Shown: positions 8,732 to 16,663 of the stretch, piece after piece
Layout: each line of letters begins with the position of its first letter
How positions within the stretch are numbered: the stretch's first letter is position 1
Assembly: GCA_965198045.1 (NCBI GenBank)
Contig: CBDAOL010000012.1
Span: 682,001-746,000, forward strand
Reading direction: 5' to 3'
Source: CBDDEC01 sp965198045
GTDB lineage: Bacteria; Chloroflexota; Dehalococcoidia; UBA2979
DNA length: 64,000 bases
Translations under genes and position numbers: made by a program
The notes under the pieces: generated by a model
The model's database searches: none
What the model saw: only the letters and a program-made list of their open reading frames with translations
What the model was told of the DNA's origin: nothing

Positions 8732-9091
8732 ATGCCGCGAACCCGCAACCGAGTCGAGACCCGCGCCCGCCACCGCAAGGTGCTGGCGCGCAACAAGGGC
8801 CACCGCGGCAAGCGGCGGACCAACTACAAGGTCGCGCACGAGTCGATGATGCACGCCCTGCGCTATTCGACGAACGATCGTCGGCGGCGCGGTGCGAACT
8901 TCCGCAAGCTCTGGATCATCCGCATCAACGCTGCCGCGCGGCAGCACGAGCTCAGCTACAGCCGCCTGATCAACGGCCTCGACCGGGCCGGTATCGAAAT
9001 CGACCGTAAGATGCTCGCCGACCTCGCCGTCCGCGAGCCCGAGGCCTTCGCCTCGTTGGCCGAGCAGGCCTCGGCGGCACTCGCCGCCTAA
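8732..9091 (+). CDS. rplT: 50S ribosomal protein L20
   Basis: 119 residues. The N-terminus is the basic extension of bL20 (RHRKVLARNKGHRGKRR), followed by RRRGANFRKLWIIRINAAAR and SYSRLINGLDRAGIEIDRKM. It binds 23S rRNA early in 50S assembly. A terminator-like hairpin lies 23 bases after the stop, closing the infC operon. Confidence 0.98.
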   Translation: MPRTRNRVETRARHRKVLARNKGHRGKRRTNYKVAHESMMHALRYSTNDRRRRGANFRKLWIIRINAAARQHELSYSRLINGLDRAGIEIDRKMLADLAVREPEAFASLAEQASAALAA

Positions 9092-9113
9092 CGCACGTCC
9101 GCCGTAGCAATGT

Positions 9114-9145
9114 CGAGGGCGCCGCGAGGCGTCCTCGTTCGTGCA
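9114..9145 (+). terminator. terminator-like hairpin after rplT
   Basis: CGAGGGCGCC (9114-9123) pairs with GGCGTCCTCG (9128-9137) over 10 bp with one G-T, around a GCGA tetraloop, then TTCGTGC. The poor T-tract keeps confidence moderate. Confidence 0.5.
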
Positions 9146-9175
9146 CCTATCATCCCTCGGCGGATGGGAGTGAGC

Positions 9176-11123
9176 ATGGGCCGCGCGATCGATCACGACT
9201 TCCTCTACGACCTGCCAGCGCTCTCGGCGCCACGGATCAGTCCCAATGGGCGGGAGCGTGATCTACGCCCGCACCGACATCGATCGCGAGGCGCAGCGCG
9301 CTGAGTCGCGTCTCGAGGTAACGGCCGGAGGGTGCGAGCCTCGACGCCTGACCGCCGGGCCACGCGACAGTGCGCCGCGCTGGTCGCCGGACGGCGGTAC
9401 GATCGCGTTCCTGCGCGCCGCCGAGGAGAAGCAGCCGCCGCAGCTGTGGCTGTTGCCCTCGGACGGTGGCGAAGCGCGGAAGCTGAGCAGCCTCGACGGC
9501 GGCGTCGCAGCGTTCGCCTGGGCTCCCGATGGCGCGTCGCTCGTAGCAGTCTGTCGCGTCGATCCCGAGGCGCCCGCGAAGGAGGATCGCGACGACGAGA
9601 TCCCGCGGGTGAAGGTCGTGAGCGGGCGCATCCGCTACCGCGGCGACGGTGAGGGCTGGTTTGGCGCCGCCCGGGCGCAGCTCTTCCGTATCGATGCCGA
9701 CGCCGGCGACGCTCGGCGGTTGACCCGAGGCGATCACAACCACACTCAGCCGGCCGTCTCGCCAGATGGATCGACGATCGCCTTCGTCTCCTCCGACCGC
9801 GGGCCGCAGCGTCATAGGCGCGAGCCGATGGGCACCGAACTCTGCCTGATCCCGGCCGAGGCCGGGCGTGTCACCCGCCTCGTGCGGAACGGCTGGTCGT
9901 TCGGCTCTCCGACGTGGTCGCCGGACGGCAAACGCATTGCGTACGTCGCCGGCGATCGCGCCGAGGCCCAGCGCTACGTTGAGGTCGTCGAGGTCGCCAC
10001 GAGTGAGGTCACGCGCCTTACGACGGACGAACTCACACCGACCGTGGGCCAGGGCGCCTCAGATCTCAGCTGGGTCGGTCGCCGCATTGTCTTCACAGGT
10101 GACGTCCGTGGTTCGACCGGTGTCTACGCGGCCTCGGCGCGCGGAGTCGAGGTGCTGCGCCGGCCATCGCAGACGGCGATCGGCCTGACGCTCTCGCGCG
10201 ACGGCCGCCGAGGCGCCTTGCTGACCACCTCGACGGACCGACCGGCGGAGGTCGCGACGTTCGATCTGCGAGCGCGTCGCGTTCGTCGAGTGACCCACGC
10301 GACCGAGACGTTCGTCGCGGATCACGACTTGACCACGGCAGAGCCGTTCCGCATCCGACGCGGCGGCGACGCCGTCGAGGGCTGGCTGATGCACCCTCGA
10401 GGCTACGATCCGGCGAAGCGCTACCCGCTCGTGCTGTCCATCCACGGCGGCCCGTCCTCGCACTTCAGCCCGATGTTCGTGCCGATGCACCAGCAGCTCT
10501 CGGCCGCCGGGATGCACGTGCTCTACATGAACCCGCGCGGCTCCACCTCGTACGGCTCACGATGGGCCGCGGCCGTCAACGGCGACTGGGGCGGCGAGGA
10601 CTACGAGGACCAGATGGCCGCCGTCGACGCAGCCAGCGCACGCGACGATGTCGACGCGCGTCGCCTCGGCGTCTACGGCTACTCGTACGGTGGCTACATG
10701 AGCGCCTGGACCATCGGGCAGACCGATCGCTTCCGCGCCGCTGCGGTAGGCGCTCCGGTGATCGATCTCTCGACCGACTTCTACATCGACGACATCGGCG
10801 TCGCCCTTGGGGACATCGAGTGGCGGGGGACGCCCTGGGACGAGGCGGAGCACCACCGTGAGCGTTCGCCGCTGACCTACGCCGGCAACGTCGAGACACC
10901 GGTGCTGCTGCTGCACGGCGAGGATGACCTGCGCTGCCCGATCGCCGGCACCGAGGCGTACTATACCGCCCTCGCCTATCGAGGCAAAGAAGTCGAGTTC
11001 GTCCGCTTCTCCGGCGGCTCGCACGGCTTCACTCGCACGGCGCATCCGGCGTTGCGTGTCGAGTACTCACGTCGCGTGGTCGGGTGGTTCCGCCGGCACC
11101 TCGGGCGGTCGAGGTCGCGCTAG
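9176..11123 (+). CDS. S9-family prolyl oligopeptidase-like peptidase, apparent +1 frameshift near residue 25
   Basis: The main frame (9246-11123, 625 residues) has WD40/TolB-like beta-propeller repeats (SPDGGTIAF, SPDGSTIAFV, SPDGKRIAYV) and a C-terminal alpha/beta hydrolase domain: Ser in GYSYGGYMSAW, Asp in HGEDDLRCP and His in GGSHGF. Such enzymes trim peptides. The family N-terminus (DFLYDLPALSAPRISPNG) is encoded from ATG 9176 in another frame. Removing one G from GGG at 9248-9250 would join them smoothly as SPNGGSVIYARTD. Either an extra base was read here or the gene is translated from ATG 9246 without its first 25 residues. It sits between rplT and the inverted pheST. Confidence 0.85.
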
Positions 11124-11139
11124 CACGGTCCGCTGATGG

Positions 11140-13563
11140 CTAGGAGCGGATCGTCGCGCCGAACTGCTTCTCCAGGCGGCGGATGATGCGGTCCTGCTCC
11201 TTGTTCGCGTCTTCGGTGGTGAGCGTGCGGTTCGGGGCCTGGTAGCGGATCGTGAACGCGATCGACTTCTTGCCCGCGTCGACCTGGTCGCCGCGGTAGA
11301 CATCGAAGACATCGGCGCGAGCGACCAGGCCACCCGCTTCGAGCAGCGCCTGCACGTCGCCGGCCGGCGTGTCGTCGTCGACGACCACCGCGAGGTCCTG
11401 GACGACCGGCGGGAAGCGCGAGACTGCGTCGACCGTGCGCCGCCTCTCGGTCCGCTCGAGGAGCCGCGCGATATCGATTTCGAAGAGCGTGACCGGTTGC
11501 TCGATATCGAACTGCAGGAGGGTCTCAGGGCCCATGTCGCCGATCACGCCAATTGGTTCGCCGTCCACCTCGATGTTGGCAACGCGGCCGGGCGCCATCC
11601 CGTAGGCCTCCACCGCGACGTACGTCACGTTGATCCCGAGCGCCTCGAACGCCGCGTCGAGGACGCCCTTGGCGTCGTAGAAGTCGAGGTGGCGACCGGT
11701 CGGCCGGCCCCAACGATCGGTGTCCTCGCCGCTCACCGCGCCCACGACCATCTCGCGCTCGTCAGTTAGCGGATCGCCCTCGCGTAGCGGCAGGTAAACG
11801 CGCCCGGTCTCGAAGACGGCGATCTCGCTCGCGCCGGCGCGGATGTTGCGGTCGACGACCTCGATTAGCGCGTGGCGCAGCGTCGGGCGCAGCACCTGGC
11901 GGTCCGAGGAGAGTGTGTTGCGCAGACGCAATGGGTTGAGGGTGCTCAGGTCCTCCGGCGCCATCACGCGTGCGAGCACCTCGTCGGTCGTCAGCGAGTA
12001 GGTGACGACCTCCTGCAGCCCGGCGCCGACGAGGGCGTCCCGAATCGCCTCCCGGAGTTCGAGGTCGGGCTCAGGCTCCCACTCGGCGATGCGCCCTCGA
12101 ATGTTCGTCGCCGGCAGGCGGTCGTATCCGGCGAGTCGGATCACCTCCTCGGCGATGTCCTCCGCTATGGCAATGTCCATGCGCCACCACGGCGCGCGCA
12201 CTCGGAACGAGCCATTGGCGTCGTCGCCGGCGCTGTCGAGCACCTCGAAGCCGAGCGTTCCGAGGATCGCCTCGACCTCCGTCGAGGGCACCTCCAGTCC
12301 GATCACGGTGTCGAGCCGCTGGCGGCTGATCGTCACCTCGGCGGGTTGGTGCGGTTGCGGGTAGGCGTCGACGACCCCACGGTGGGCGGCGCCGCCGCCG
12401 ATCTCGACGAACAGCTTCGTGGCGCGCGCGGCAGCGTGGGCCGCCAGCTCCGGCGATAGCCCGCGCTCGAAGCGCGCGCTGGCCTCGGAACGCAGGTCGA
12501 GCCCCGTCGAGGTACGGCGGATGCTCGTCGGATCGAACCGTGCCGCCTCGAGCAGCACGTTGGTCGTGCCCTCTGTCACCTCGGTCGCCGCGCCGCCCAT
12601 CACCCCGGCGAGGGCGATCGGGCCGGTGTCGTCGGTGATCAGCAGCGTGTCAGACGAGAGCTTCCGATCCTGCCCGTCGAGCGTGCGGAGCGTCTCGCCC
12701 TCGCGAGCGAGGCGGACGCCGACCGTGCCTTCGAGCGTGTCGAGATCGAAGGCGTGCAGCGGCTGTCCAAGCTCGAGCATCACGTAGTTGGTGATGTCGA
12801 CGACGTTGCTGATCGGCCGCAGGCCTGCGGCGGTCAGGCGCTCCTGCATCCACGCCGGAGATGGCCCGACCCTGATCCCCTCGATCACGGCGCCGACGTA
12901 ACGGGCGCAGAGGTCGGGGTCCTCGATCGCGATGGCGACGGCGTCCGAGCCGCCCTCGTCGTAGCTCTCGTCAGGCAGCTTCAGCGTGCCGCCGACGATG
13001 GCGGCAATCTCGCGCGCCATGCCGACCATGCTCATGGTGTCGGCCCGGTTCGGCCAGGTGTGAACATCGAGGATCACGTCACCGAGGTAGTCCACCAGCG
13101 GCGTGCCGATCGGTGCGTCTGCGGGCAGCTCGATGATGCCTTCGTGTTCCTCGGAGATGCCGAGTTCAGCTTCGGATAGGACCATCCCCGAGGACTCGAC
13201 GCCTCGAATGCGCGCACGCTTGAGCTTCGAGGCCTTCCCGGTGCGCGGGTCGACCAGCATCGAGCCCTCGCGGCCGAACGCGATGCGCTGGCCCACCTCG
13301 AGGTTCGGAGCGCCGCAGACGACCCGTTGCGGGGCGTCGCCGCCGTAGTTCACCGTCGCCAGGCGCAGCCGGTCGGCATCGGGGTGCGGATCGACGGCCA
13401 GCACCTCGCCAACGGTCACCAGCTCGCGGTCCCACTCCGCGCCGACGCGCGTCACGCCCTCGACCTCCGTCGAGGCCATCGTCAGGCGCTGCGCTAGGTC
13501 GTCGACATCCAGGTCGTCCGGCAGGTCGACGTAGTCGCGGAGCCACTTCAGCGAGACAAGCAT
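11140..13563 (-). CDS. pheT: phenylalanine--tRNA ligase beta subunit
   Basis: 807 residues. Begins MLVSLKWLRDYVDLP, then the tRNA-binding (EMAP-like) domain near 40-150, B3/B4 editing region, B5, a catalytic-like domain (DIAEEVIRLAGYDRLP, LNPLRLRNTLSSDRQVLRPT) and the C-terminal anticodon-binding FDX-ACB domain (FPPVVQDLAVVVDD). Forms the alpha2beta2 enzyme with PheS; the B3/B4 site clears Tyr-tRNA-Phe. Lies 64 bases downstream of pheS. Converges with the S9 peptidase across only 16 bases, with no terminator visible. Confidence 0.97.
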   Translation of the reverse strand: MLVSLKWLRDYVDLPDDLDVDDLAQRLTMASTEVEGVTRVGAEWDRELVTVGEVLAVDPHPDADRLRLATVNYGGDAPQRVVCGAPNLEVGQRIAFGREGSMLVDPRTGKASKLKRARIRGVESSGMVLSEAELGISEEHEGIIELPADAPIGTPLVDYLGDVILDVHTWPNRADTMSMVGMAREIAAIVGGTLKLPDESYDEGGSDAVAIAIEDPDLCARYVGAVIEGIRVGPSPAWMQERLTAAGLRPISNVVDITNYVMLELGQPLHAFDLDTLEGTVGVRLAREGETLRTLDGQDRKLSSDTLLITDDTGPIALAGVMGGAATEVTEGTTNVLLEAARFDPTSIRRTSTGLDLRSEASARFERGLSPELAAHAAARATKLFVEIGGGAAHRGVVDAYPQPHQPAEVTISRQRLDTVIGLEVPSTEVEAILGTLGFEVLDSAGDDANGSFRVRAPWWRMDIAIAEDIAEEVIRLAGYDRLPATNIRGRIAEWEPEPDLELREAIRDALVGAGLQEVVTYSLTTDEVLARVMAPEDLSTLNPLRLRNTLSSDRQVLRPTLRHALIEVVDRNIRAGASEIAVFETGRVYLPLREGDPLTDEREMVVGAVSGEDTDRWGRPTGRHLDFYDAKGVLDAAFEALGINVTYVAVEAYGMAPGRVANIEVDGEPIGVIGDMGPETLLQFDIEQPVTLFEIDIARLLERTERRRTVDAVSRFPPVVQDLAVVVDDDTPAGDVQALLEAGGLVARADVFDVYRGDQVDAGKKSIAFTIRYQAPNRTLTTEDANKEQDRIIRRLEKQFGATIRS

Positions 13564-13627
13564 CGGTCAGCGTGATCCCATCGGCGCGCCGACGCCTCGT
13601 GTGGTCGGCGGCGGCGCGTCCCTGCTG

Positions 13628-14689
13628 CTAAAACTGCCGGAGGAACCGCAGATCGTTGGCATAGAAACTGCGGATGTCCTTGACGCCATAGAGCGGCATC
13701 GCGATGCGCTCCACGCCCATGCCCGCGGCGAATCCGGTGTACCGCTCCGAGTCGTAGCCCGCCGCCTCGATGATCTCGGGGTGCACCATGCCGGCCCCCA
13801 TGATCTCGATCCAGCCGGCGCCGCGGCACACGGAACAGGAGGGATCGTCGCCCGGACACACGAAGCAGTCGACCGACAGTTCGACCCCGGGCTCGACGAA
13901 CGGAAAGTAGGAGTTGCGGAGCAGGATCCGCCGCTCAGCGCCGAACAGCTGACGCGCGAACTCCTGCAGCGTGCCCTTGAGGTCGGCAATCGAGATGCCC
14001 TCGTCGATCGCCAGCAGCTCGACCTGCTGCAGCATCCACTCGTGCGTCGCGTCGGTCGCCTCATAGCGATAGCAGCGCCCCGGCACCGCGATGCGGATCG
14101 GCGGCTCGTGGTCCTCCATGTAGCGAATCTGCATCGGCGACGTGTGCGTCCGCAGCAGCAGTGGCTGCTCGACACCGTTCGAGGTCTCGACATCCTCGTC
14201 GACCCAGAACGTGTCCCACATGTCGCGCGCTGCGTGGTGCTTGGGGATGCGGAGGCGCTCGAAGTTGTACTCGTCGAGTTCCACCTCGCGCCCCTCGATG
14301 GTGGCGAAGCCCATGCGTCCGAAGATGTCGAGGATGCGGCGCAGTGTCAGCGTGCTGGGGTGGAGCCGCCCGTGCCGCCGCGGACGTCCCGGCAGCGTGA
14401 CATCAATCGCGCCGGCGTTCGAACTCGCAACCGCCCGCAGCTCCTCGCGCCGGTCATCGAGGGCGCGCTCCAGCCGCTGCTTGGCCGCGTTGGCCGCCTG
14501 CCCGGTCTCGCGGCGCTGGTCCTCCGGCAGCTCACCGATCGAGCGCAGGATCCCGGTGACCGAACCCGACCGTCCGAGGACGGACGTGCGCCACTCTTCG
14601 ATCGCGGCATCGTCGCCGGCCTCTGCCAGGCTGGCGCGCGCCTGATCTTCGACGACTGCGACGCGGTCCAGGCCGCTCTCGGTGGTCAT
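13628..14689 (-). CDS. pheS: phenylalanine--tRNA ligase alpha subunit
   Basis: 353 residues: an N-terminal coiled-coil region, then the class II core with HPSTLTLRRILDIFGRMGF, HTSPMQIRYM, GRCYRYEATDATHEWMLQQVE and the C-terminal GMGVERIAMPLYGVKDIR. A small Cys cluster precedes GWIEIMGAGMVHPE, as in many bacterial PheS. It catalyses Phe-tRNA formation. No Shine-Dalgarno is visible before ATG 14689, but TAGACT lies 7 bases upstream, suggesting a leaderless mRNA. pheST is inverted relative to the infC-rpmI-rplT genes it usually follows. Confidence 0.97.
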   Translation of the reverse strand: MTTESGLDRVAVVEDQARASLAEAGDDAAIEEWRTSVLGRSGSVTGILRSIGELPEDQRRETGQAANAAKQRLERALDDRREELRAVASSNAGAIDVTLPGRPRRHGRLHPSTLTLRRILDIFGRMGFATIEGREVELDEYNFERLRIPKHHAARDMWDTFWVDEDVETSNGVEQPLLLRTHTSPMQIRYMEDHEPPIRIAVPGRCYRYEATDATHEWMLQQVELLAIDEGISIADLKGTLQEFARQLFGAERRILLRNSYFPFVEPGVELSVDCFVCPGDDPSCSVCRGAGWIEIMGAGMVHPEIIEAAGYDSERYTGFAAGMGVERIAMPLYGVKDIRSFYANDLRFLRQF

Positions 14690-14696
14690 GAAATCG

Positions 14697-14702
14697 AGTC
14701 TA
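14697..14702 (-). promoter_or_regulatory. candidate -10 of a leaderless pheS transcript
   Basis: On the minus strand TAGACT ends 7 bases before the pheS ATG, the spacing from a -10 box to a transcription start. No convincing -35 is seen. Confidence 0.4.
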
Positions 14703-14825
14703 CGTCGGTGCGCAGACGTGGGCGAGCGGCAATTTGATGCTGTTCCTTACGCCTCGGCGTGACAAATGGGTATGCCGACGCACTAATATGTGTGCAGGCC
14801 TCCAAGCATGGAGGGAGATTTCGAC

Positions 14826-15517
14826 ATGCTCCGCCGCTCACTCATTATCGTCAGCCTCGCCCTCGCCGCCGTTCCCGTGCAGTCCGCCGAGTACAAGACG
14901 AACGGCACCTGGAAGCAGTTCAGCGATAAGCAGGGGAATATAACGACGAGGTAGTCCTGAACTACAACCCCGCGGGGCAGACGACGACCTACAAGAACAG
15001 CGACGCAAGCTCTGACTGGGATGACGTCACCACTTCGGCGTTCGACTTCCGCTGGGGTTCCAACACCGCGCTGTGCCCGTCGCTCGTGGATGAGTGCGCT
15101 GGGGCGCAGCACTTCAACGAGGCGAACGAAGCCGGTTGGCTTCGTCTCGGCGGAGTACAGAACGGAAGCATCACGCTCGGCGTCACGTGGTTCAACTTCA
15201 AGACGCGCGGCCGGTTCGGGGCTCCTCAAGAGGCCGACGCGGTCCTCAACATCGATGCTGATTGGACGGTCTTCGACGTGCTGACGGTCGCGGCACACGA
15301 ACTCGGGCATGTCGCTGGTCTCGGGCACTCCAGCGACCCGACCGCCCTGATGTACGCCCAGTACCAGGGCGCTCGGAACCCGCTGCTTGGTGCTGACGAC
15401 ATTGCCGGTATCAGCGCGCTCTACCCCACATCTGGCGGTAGCGAACCGGAGCCCGGCTCCTGGTGCGACACTCACGACCCGTCGCACAAGGCCTGGGCTA
15501 AGAAGGGCTGCGCCTGA
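14826..15517 (+). CDS. secreted matrixin-like zinc metalloprotease, apparent -1 frameshift near residue 38
   Basis: The gene starts at ATG 14826 (GGAGGGAG upstream) with a signal peptide (LRRSLIIVSLALAAVPVQSA). After about 38 residues it reaches a stop at 14952-14954. Restoring one base near 14937 continues as YNDEVVLNYNPAG into the open frame that runs to 15517. That frame carries the metzincin zinc site HELGHVAGLGH, followed by an ALMYAQY Met-turn-like motif, and ends in a Cys pair (CDTHDP...KKGC). Known members are exported proteases with three His zinc ligands. A possible promoter is GTGACA-19-TAATAT (14759-14789). Base use is less GC-rich than the neighbours, hinting at acquisition. Either a read error or an inactive gene. 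Confidence 0.75.
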
Positions 15518-15541
15518 GCCACCCCACATCGCTAGCCAGAT

Positions 15542-15577
15542 CCAGCGCCCGGCGAGAGTCCGGCGCTGGTCTTATGT
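15542..15577 (+). terminator. intrinsic terminator after the matrixin gene
   Basis: CCAGCGCCCGG (15542-15552) pairs with CCGGCGCTGG (15560-15569) with one bulged C, followed by TCTTATGT. Confidence 0.55.
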
Positions 15578-15589
15578 CGGGCGCACGCG

Positions 15590-15620
15590 TTGACACCGTC
15601 CCCCGCTCGCGGCCTACCAT
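15590..15620 (+). promoter_or_regulatory. promoter of the AsnC-ligand-domain gene
   Basis: A perfect TTGACA at 15590-15595, 19-base spacer, TACCAT at 15615-15620. The gene starts at 15711, giving a leader of about 85 bases with no recognised motif. Confidence 0.5.
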
Positions 15621-15710
15621 AGTTGTCCGACTCTGGCGTGCGGCGGGGGCCAATCGCCATCCATCCGAGGTTCGGGCGCACAGCGCTCAGCGAGCGCGGA
15701 GGGCTGCTGC

Positions 15711-15962
15711 ATGAGTATCCGCGGGTATGTGCTGGTGGAAACCGAAGTCGGCCGGACGCAGACCGTCGGCGATGCCATCCGCCACGTGCGCTCCGATCAC
15801 GCCACCATCACTTCCGTCGATACTGTGACCGGGCCTTACGACGTGATCGTCCAGCTCGAGGCCGATGACCTCGACCGCCTCGGCAAGGCCATCACCGAGG
15901 AGGTGGCCAGTGTCGACGGGGTGCAGCGCACGACGACCTGCCTGTCCGTCAACCTCGGCTGA
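15711..15962 (+). CDS. Lrp/AsnC ligand-binding (RAM) domain protein without DNA-binding domain
   Basis: 83 residues beginning SIRGYVLVETEVGRTQTVGD and containing VTGPYDVIVQLEADDLDRLGKAI, the alpha/beta ligand-binding domain of Lrp/AsnC regulators. The helix-turn-helix domain is absent. Stand-alone RAM proteins of this size are known and are thought to form decamers and bind amino acids, possibly modulating full-length Lrp proteins. ATG at 15711 with GGAGGG upstream. Followed within 20 bases by a glyoxalase-fold gene, possibly in one operon. Confidence 0.85.
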   Translation: MSIRGYVLVETEVGRTQTVGDAIRHVRSDHATITSVDTVTGPYDVIVQLEADDLDRLGKAITEEVASVDGVQRTTTCLSVNLG

Positions 15963-15982
15963 CCGTAACGGACGATCACTCC

Positions 15983-16366
15983 GTGCTCTCGTTCCACCAC
16001 ATCCATCTGAAGAGCGCAGATCCTCAGGCCACCGCTGCCTGGTACATCGATATGTTCGATGCGGAGCAGGAACTCCAGATGGGCGCGATGTTCGTTCTGA
16101 GGCTGCCCGGTCTCGATGCGCAGTTGGCGATCTCCGACGAGGACGACCTCGCAGCTGCGTCGTCGGATCGGCGCTGCGGCCTTGAGCACTTCGCCTTCAC
16201 GACGGACGATCTCGACGCGCTCCTGGCGAAAGGCCTCGAGCTGCTCGAGCCGATCCAGGAGCGCGACCCTGATCGCATGCAGGAGGCGATGGGCGAGCTC
16301 CAACGGATCGCGTTCGTGCGCGCCCCGGATCAGGTGCGCATCGAACTCGTCGAGCTCAGGACCTGA
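15983..16366 (+). CDS. VOC (glyoxalase/bleomycin-resistance) family protein
   Basis: 127 residues with the VOC pattern: FHHIHLKSADPQATAAWYIDMFDAE at the start and LEHFAFTTDDLDALLAKGLELLEP opening the second half, ending VRAPDQVRIELVEL. The first His, the second HFAF His and the terminal Glu are plausible metal ligands. Members include glyoxalase, dioxygenases and epimerases; the substrate here is unknown. GTG start at 15983. Nine bases separate it from a second, damaged VOC gene. Confidence 0.85.
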   Translation: MLSFHHIHLKSADPQATAAWYIDMFDAEQELQMGAMFVLRLPGLDAQLAISDEDDLAAASSDRRCGLEHFAFTTDDLDALLAKGLELLEPIQERDPDRMQEAMGELQRIAFVRAPDQVRIELVELRT

Positions 16367-16374
16367 ACCCCGAC

Positions 16375-16600
16375 ATGCCCGCGCCATACCTCTCGCACCT
16401 CTTTCTCGAAGTCGGTGACCTCGATCGCGCCCGCTGGTTCTGGGTCGAGGCGCTTGGGCTGACGCGAGGGTCTGGGTGTGGCGATCGAGGAGGGGCCGAC
16501 CGATCAACCCTGGGGCGCGCGGCACGCCTGGTTCGACCCGGATGGACGAAGGATGTCCGTCTATTCGTCGGACGCGCCGATCATGGAGACGCAGCGATAG
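16375..16600 (+). pseudogene. VOC-family gene fragment, frameshifted and shortened
   Basis: From ATG 16375 the frame gives YLSHLFLEVGDLDRARWFWVEALGLT, a typical VOC N-terminus. It then loses sense; a +1 shift near 16463 restores LGVAIEEGPTDQPWGARHAWF and SVYSSDAPIMETQR to the stop at 16598-16600. Even rejoined, the product is only about 74 residues and lacks roughly 25 residues found in the middle of normal VOC domains. Both a frameshift and an internal deletion are implied. Probably non-functional, or affected by assembly error. Confidence 0.6.
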
Positions 16601-16663
16601 CGACGCCCGCTCCTCCGGTAGCTGCACGCGGCGATACACTCGACCGCGCGAACAAGGGGCAGC

